A DNA stretch of 64,000 nucleotides from Prunus persica (lineage: Eukaryota > Streptophyta > Magnoliopsida > Rosales > Rosaceae): assembly GCF_000346465.2 (NCBI RefSeq), contig NC_034010.1:27428643-27492642 (forward strand), read 5' to 3'. The first letter of the stretch is position 1. Every line of letters starts with the position of its first letter. Positions 61,596-64,000 of the stretch are shown here, piece by piece. The notes below the pieces were generated by a model. That model searched no databases and had not been told where the DNA came from. It was given only the letters and a program-made list of their open reading frames with translations. Both the position numbers and the translations under genes were made by a program.

Positions 61596-64000
61596 CTAAT
61601 CAAAAGGATCGATCCGAGGGTCATGTTCGCTTGCCATCGCCATTCCTGTGCAAAGGCATGTAGGGCACATTACCTGCCAAATCACAGAACAGTGTTAAAT
61701 ATAGCAAACATATATCAGACATCAAACACCTGAAGCAGCGAGTCAATATGTATGATGAGGCAAATGCACTTATATGGCAACAGGACGAGGATTTTAGTAC
61801 GCAGTAAACATTAAGTGACATTTTAAATCTCCAACCTTTCCCGCTCCTGAGCAATTTGAACATCTTTCCGCTTTCGGCAGTGATAGGGGCTGATCTCCAT
61901 CGACTGCTGATATTGGTTCGGTAAGAACCAGGGTTCCTGTGCTTGAACAGCGGGCACAAGCAAGATATCCTGCATAATTATCAAATACACAGGTCAAGAA
62001 TTAAAATAAACACTCTGAGTTTGAATAAACTATTTGGTCAAGCAGTTCATCAAACCGTGAACACATATTAAATTGGAAGTACGTATAATTCATTCGGGAA
62101 CTTCCAAGAACGTTCATAGCAAATATAGAAAAGGTAAACATAACGAAATTACACTAAGTGCTTATATAAGCGGGACATGGTCGGCTTGGAGACGAAAAAC
62201 TTGATAGGCCTACTTCCTAGCTGAAGATGCAGCCCTAGATTTAGCTATATTCAGATAGTCCAAACCAAGTAGTTGACATGCAAACAATACAAACATCTCA
62301 ATCGGAAACATTAAAAGCTACACTAAAACCTATAACTAAAAGTCAGAAATATAGGACATTGTTATACCAGTTCCAACACAATATTTGCATCTTTTTTGCT
62401 CCTGCTGTTTTACGTTGTTAATTTCAACAATCATCAATGCGGAGATGACACCAACTGCTCCTCCAGAGAAGGATGCCACTATGGGATCAACTTGACTGCA
62501 ATGTGAAAGAAAAGCAGGTCAACAAACCAAACTAAAAATGTCGTATGGACATAATTTAGCTTCATGTCAAGATAGATGACATCCTAGTTTTTTTGTCCAA
62601 TGTGCAAAACTTGGGGATCCTCGTAAGGTTTAGATATATCGGTTCGCGTAGTAAGTTTAGTGCTTTTGGTTCCCACATTTCACCCACAAAATGGGTTCAT
62701 GTCAAGATAGATAATCTGATATTTCAAAACAATAATTAGTAGAGTGATGGAGGGTTAACAGTGCGAGATATGAGCCATACCTCAACTGCAATGGCAGATG
62801 CACACTTTCTATAAAATCTTTGTATGAGGTGCCTCCTATTCCCAGTTTCAACTCCAACTGAAAGATTAATATAAAGGGAGGGGTAAGAAAAGAGTTTAGA
62901 AACGTAATTGAATCCGCGTTAAATTGAAAATTAAAAAGATGCTTATTTGATAGGTTTCTCATTTTCTGACTTTTCTACTTGCAAATTCAGAAAATGTTGA
63001 CCAATATACTCTCTTATAAGTTATAACTAAAAGTCAACGCATAAACAACTTACAGTGGGTGCTAGGAGGCCACCGAAAAGAATAAACGCCGTGATAATTG
63101 AATAACAAACAACATAATACTGCTTAAGGTTGTCTGAACTCTGCAAGCAATGCATTCACCATGTGATTTTAACAGGAAACAAAAAAATATGGATGAAACA
63201 AGTTGGGGAAAATGAAATTGTCAAGGTTACTGGAACCTTTATTAATCATATAAGATATAAATACAAGTCTAGAGAGATAAGCTCACCAGGGGAGGCAAGA
63301 ATGGAATGAAAGATGGGAAACTAGGAAGTTCATTTTCTTGATCTTCACTTAACATTCCAAGCTCTGCGCTTTTAATCCTCTGTTGTATCCTCAGCCTGCG
63401 AACCTACACATATTGAAGCTCATTTATTTTACAAAATTAATAACCAAAGCAGAACTGAGAAAAGGAGAGAGTAGCCCACCTCCTCCATATGCAAGAAAAT
63501 TTTGTTGCGTCGACTTCGAATATTATCCTGAATTTCTTGCAACTCCATTTTGGCAAAGTCTTGGACTGTTTCAGGCCCCTCTATGATACAGAATCTGCAG
63601 AACAACCCAATCACATAACAAGAATCTTATTATAAAACGATGAATATATTACCAGCCACAACATTATTTTTCACACACATTAGGCACACGGCTTTTAGCA
63701 TAAAATTTGAAACACCAATAACTGTTTGCAAGCTACAGTTAAAGTTTTCGGGTTTCTGTTATTATTTTCCCACCTATTCTTAACTGCCAAACATGAAGAT
63801 AGAGAGAGAGAGAGTACCCGGCGGGGTTTGTATCAGTGGGATCGGAGTCGATAGAAGGAGCAAAAGAAGAGGACTCGGGCTCGGACGTCATTGATCGCCA
63901 TCTGGAGATCGATTTGGGGCTTGCGTAGCTGAATCTGGAGCTGGAGCTCTGTAAATTGTACGGAAAATACCGGTTTACTGGAAACGAAACCGCCAAAAGT
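61596..64000 (-). CDS. OR: ORANGE / ORANGE-like DnaJ-type zinc-finger protein, chloroplast (5' end outside the window)
   Basis: Exons on minus: 63818-64000 (partial), 63480-63594, 63287-63403, 63054-63140, 62781-62857, 62368-62495, 61836-61969, 61596-61673; phases agree. The frame is open to the window edge without an ATG before FPVNRYFPYN, so the true start is upstream; an internal ATG at 63891 would shorten the transit peptide. The first 60 residues are Ser-rich. Then come GPETVQDFAKMELQEIQDNIRSRRNKIF, EEVRRLRIQQRIK, two membrane helices (CYSIITAFILFGGLLAP; ASFSGGAVGVISALMIVE), and four CxxCxGxG-like units (CKYCVGTG, CARCSSTG, CSNCSGAG, CPTCLCTG) before EHDPRIDPFD. OR stabilises phytoene synthase and promotes carotenoid accumulation. 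The arginines in the RRLRIQQR segment, where known high-carotenoid alleles of OR carry Arg-to-His, are all Arg here. OR and its paralogue are hard to separate by eye. Confidence 0.9.

Overview
This is a 64-kb window of plant nuclear DNA. Split genes with GT–AG introns, a chlorophyll-binding LIL3 gene, a chloroplast ORANGE-type gene, extracellular-LRR receptor-like proteins, and Ty3/Gypsy (Tat) and Ty1/Copia retrotransposons all point to a flowering plant. Gene style and compact introns suggest a rosid, possibly Rosaceae such as Prunus; that is an impression, not a proof.

Left single-copy block (1-9811): an inverted-repeat element at the edge, then MED31 (Mediator subunit), glutamate dehydrogenase (GDH) and LIL3, all on + and all with complete exon structures that keep frame.

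Middle defence/repeat block (about 10-34.3 kb): receptor-like proteins (RLPs) alternate with GH17 beta-1,3-glucanase sequences: glucanase fragment, RLP-A (intact, but about 107 residues of LRRs shorter than its sister), complete intronless glucanase, then RLP-B (5'-truncated, broken, split by an insertion). Two copies of a palindrome-rich cassette lie between the glucanase and RLP-B. A 10.7-kb Tat-lineage Ty3/Gypsy element on the minus strand (598-bp LTRs, near-perfect 5-bp target duplication) follows, then RLP-C, the longest and cleanest receptor (1049 aa). The Tat element carries an antisense accessory ORF on the + strand, an array of 97-bp tandem repeats and an in-frame 141-bp repeat in pol.

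Second block (34.7-50.2 kb): a TMEM135/Tim17-like membrane protein gene (8 exons), then three tandem ankyrin-PGG (BDA1-like) copies. Copy 1 looks functional. Copy 2 has a degenerate Copia element in its promoter, a 1.37-kb solo-LTR-like insertion in exon 1 with a perfect TGAGG duplication, and a second insertion. Copy 3 is frameshifted. Two short minus-strand ORFs (one with a signal peptide and four cysteines) follow.

Right single-copy block (52.3-64 kb): a 27-exon UvrD/SRS2-like helicase gene (-) and USB1 (U6 snRNA processing, +) are divergent with 243 bp between start codons; an ORANGE/ORANGE-like gene (-) runs off the right edge. Housekeeping genes are thus intact at both ends, while the centre is a birth-and-death zone of immune-type genes and transposons.
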